A DNA stretch of 5,623 bases from an uncultured Clostridia bacterium (GTDB lineage: Bacteria; Bacillota_A; Clostridia; Christensenellales; Aristaeellaceae), in assembly GCA_946408865.1 (NCBI GenBank), contig CAMJTZ010000132.1, positions 1 through 5,623 of the forward strand, given 5' to 3'. Each line of letters begins with the position of its first letter. The stretch's first letter is position 1. The translations under genes and the position numbers were made by a program. Shown here one piece after another: positions 5,580 to 5,623 of this stretch. The notes under the pieces are model-generated. The model was not told the DNA's origin. It ran no database searches and was given only the letters and a program-made list of their open reading frames with translations.

Positions 5580-5623
5580 AGTACGAACAATTTTTGCAAT
5601 TTTGTGGAAAACAGGTTGACGCA

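Larger units (their letters stand above)
5491..5623. other. Intergenic region upstream of the minus-strand operon
   Basis: No coding frame with a start and ribosome site is visible. The stretch is AT-rich and holds the minus-strand SD and promoter, the palindrome at 5565-5579, a TTTTCCACA nonamer on the minus strand (5611-5603) and, at the right edge on the plus strand, TTGACG (5616-5621). The last could be the -35 of a rightward promoter whose -10 lies beyond the window. Confidence 0.5.

Noticed and set aside
5311..5619. 102-codon plus-strand frame running from the Gx gene into the intergenic region
   Set aside because: About half is antisense to the Gx gene, its tail is low-complexity Phe/Leu from T-rich DNA, and there is no ribosome site at its start.
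5603..5621. TTTTCCACA-type box and TTGACG at the right edge as a sign of a dnaA/oriC region next door
   Set aside because: There is one relaxed box and one possible -35, with no box cluster and no rpmH or dnaA coding sequence in view; too little to claim an origin.

Overview
The window reads as chromosomal DNA from a Gram-positive (Bacillota/Firmicutes) bacterium of moderate GC content, most likely from the Clostridia or a neighbouring class. The grounds are gene content and order: an ECF-transporter gene pair running into truA, a COG2509-type FAD protein common in clostridia, strong GGAGG-type ribosome binding sites, and a lipoprotein ApbE next to a Gx-transporter gene. The genus cannot be read from the sequence. 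I see no mobile element, CRISPR array, tRNA or rRNA.

Left half (1 to about 3308, plus strand) is one tightly packed operon. It enters with the last 36 codons of what is probably an ECF ATPase (ecfA2). It continues with ecfT (transmembrane coupling protein), truA (tRNA pseudouridine synthase) and a 530-residue FAD-dependent protein of unknown substrate. Junctions are a 7-nt overlap, a 4-nt overlap and a 2-nt gap, so co-transcription and translational coupling are likely. The ecfT Shine-Dalgarno lies in a small GAAA-tetraloop hairpin inside the upstream reading frame. The operon ends at a perfect 15-bp stem (3310-3346), which sits between two convergent units and probably serves both.

Right half (about 5623 down to 3359, minus strand) is a two-gene unit: a Gx-transporter/EetB-like membrane protein, then a lipoprotein with an ApbE flavin transferase domain fused to a C-terminal NusG domain II. 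The genes overlap by ATGA. A good extended -10 promoter lies just upstream, with a short perfect palindrome further up. ApbE, NusG-II and Gx-transporter proteins recur together in bacterial flavinylation and extracellular electron-transfer loci. This pair therefore looks like a compact module of that type, with the EetA-like domain carried on the flavin transferase itself. No FMN-acceptor protein, NADH dehydrogenase or quinone gene is visible, so any such partner must lie outside.

The most interesting points are the ApbE-NusG-II fusion with its C-x4-C...C cysteine set, the roughly 55-residue two-helix insertion in the Gx protein, the probable CTG start of that gene, and the SD-masking hairpin at ecfT. 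None amounts to a wholly new system on this evidence.
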